A stretch of 64,000 nucleotides of DNA from Strongylocentrotus droebachiensis (Eukaryota > Echinodermata > Echinoidea > Camarodonta > Strongylocentrotidae). Below are positions 63,994 to 64,000 of this stretch, piece after piece. Position numbers and translations under genes: made by a program. The stretch covers positions 239,001 through 303,000 of the forward strand of contig JAVYIG010000416.1 of assembly GCA_035222895.1 (NCBI GenBank), given 5' to 3'. The stretch's first letter is position 1; every line of letters starts with the position of its first letter. The notes under the pieces were generated by a model. It was given only the letters and a program-made list of their open reading frames with translations. It was not told where the DNA came from and searched no databases.

Positions 63994-64000
63994 GTATTGA

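Larger units (their letters stand above)
60988..64000 (+). repeat. 1503-bp tandem duplication units carrying LRR exons
   Basis: From about 60990 the intron after exon 9 and the intron after exon 10 (from about 62491) match base for base over almost the whole unit. By eye I count roughly eight differences (for example GAAAATGTAG / GAAAACGTAG, ATAATGTCG / ATAGTGTCG, GGGTAGTGTGA / GGGAAGTGTAA). Exons 9, 10 and 11 are spaced 1503 and 1503 bases. This is a recent duplication or a converted pair. Confidence 0.9.

Overview
The window looks like AT-rich nuclear DNA of a marine deuterostome, most likely an echinoderm and probably a sea urchin. The gene is a Death domain / NACHT / leucine-rich-repeat receptor of the greatly expanded echinoid NLR type. 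A 2A-like ribosome-skipping motif lies just upstream of its Death domain, as known for sea-urchin NLRs. The background is CR1-like and RTE-like LINEs, a Penelope-like element, a tRNA-derived SINE and many hAT, Harbinger and Tc1/mariner-type non-autonomous elements. The species assignment is inference from these families; no rRNA or tRNA gene is present to anchor it.

One host gene explains nearly all the real coding sequence. It runs on the + strand from about 12562 to beyond the right edge. Reading splice sites and phases by eye gives eleven exons with compatible phases: leader (12562-13395), 2A exon (14911-15071), Death-domain exon (15807-16072), NACHT exon (25079-26679), and seven LRR-like exons (27331, 34222, 45097, 46583, 60820, 62323 and 63826). 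The joined frame is open for about 1350 codons. The LRR exons from 34222 on are 168 or 180 nt, phase 0-0, and lie in paralogous genomic units with a basic period of about 1.5 kb. The last two exons are identical and lie in near-identical 1503-bp tandem copies. The array continues past base 64000, so the 3' end of the gene is not seen.

Layout: 1-6400 holds decayed SINE and LINE remnants and much featureless sequence. 6400-12100 is a degenerate direct-repeat array with an inserted Harbinger-type MITE. 12.5-16.1 kb holds exons 1-3, with an RTE-like fragment in intron 1 and a SINE in intron 2. Intron 3 (16.1-25.1 kb) is a nest: a Tc1/mariner-like TIR pair (16138-21923) encloses a TIR element carrying a hAT element with a captured zinc-finger fragment, and also a Penelope-like element with inverted arms that carry hammerhead-ribozyme motifs. 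25.1-27.5 kb holds the NACHT exon and first LRR exon. 27.5-64 kb is the LRR-exon unit array, expanded by insertions: a minus-strand PHD-EEP-RT LINE (35.8-39.1 kb), a mariner-like composite containing a CR1-like LINE that itself contains another element (46.8-53.4 kb), a second LINE broken by two GC-rich elements (53.85-58.9 kb), and several foldback elements. Because the units are paralogous, the insertion-free sequence can be read from sister units.

The biology of most interest is the gene. By family analogy it is an intracellular immune receptor: the Death domain signals, NACHT oligomerises on nucleotide, and a modular LRR-exon array senses. The 2A motif would split a leader polypeptide of about 328 residues from the receptor, or act as a short N-terminal signal if translation starts at the Met just upstream of it. 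All functions are inferred from motifs; nothing was searched or computed by machine.
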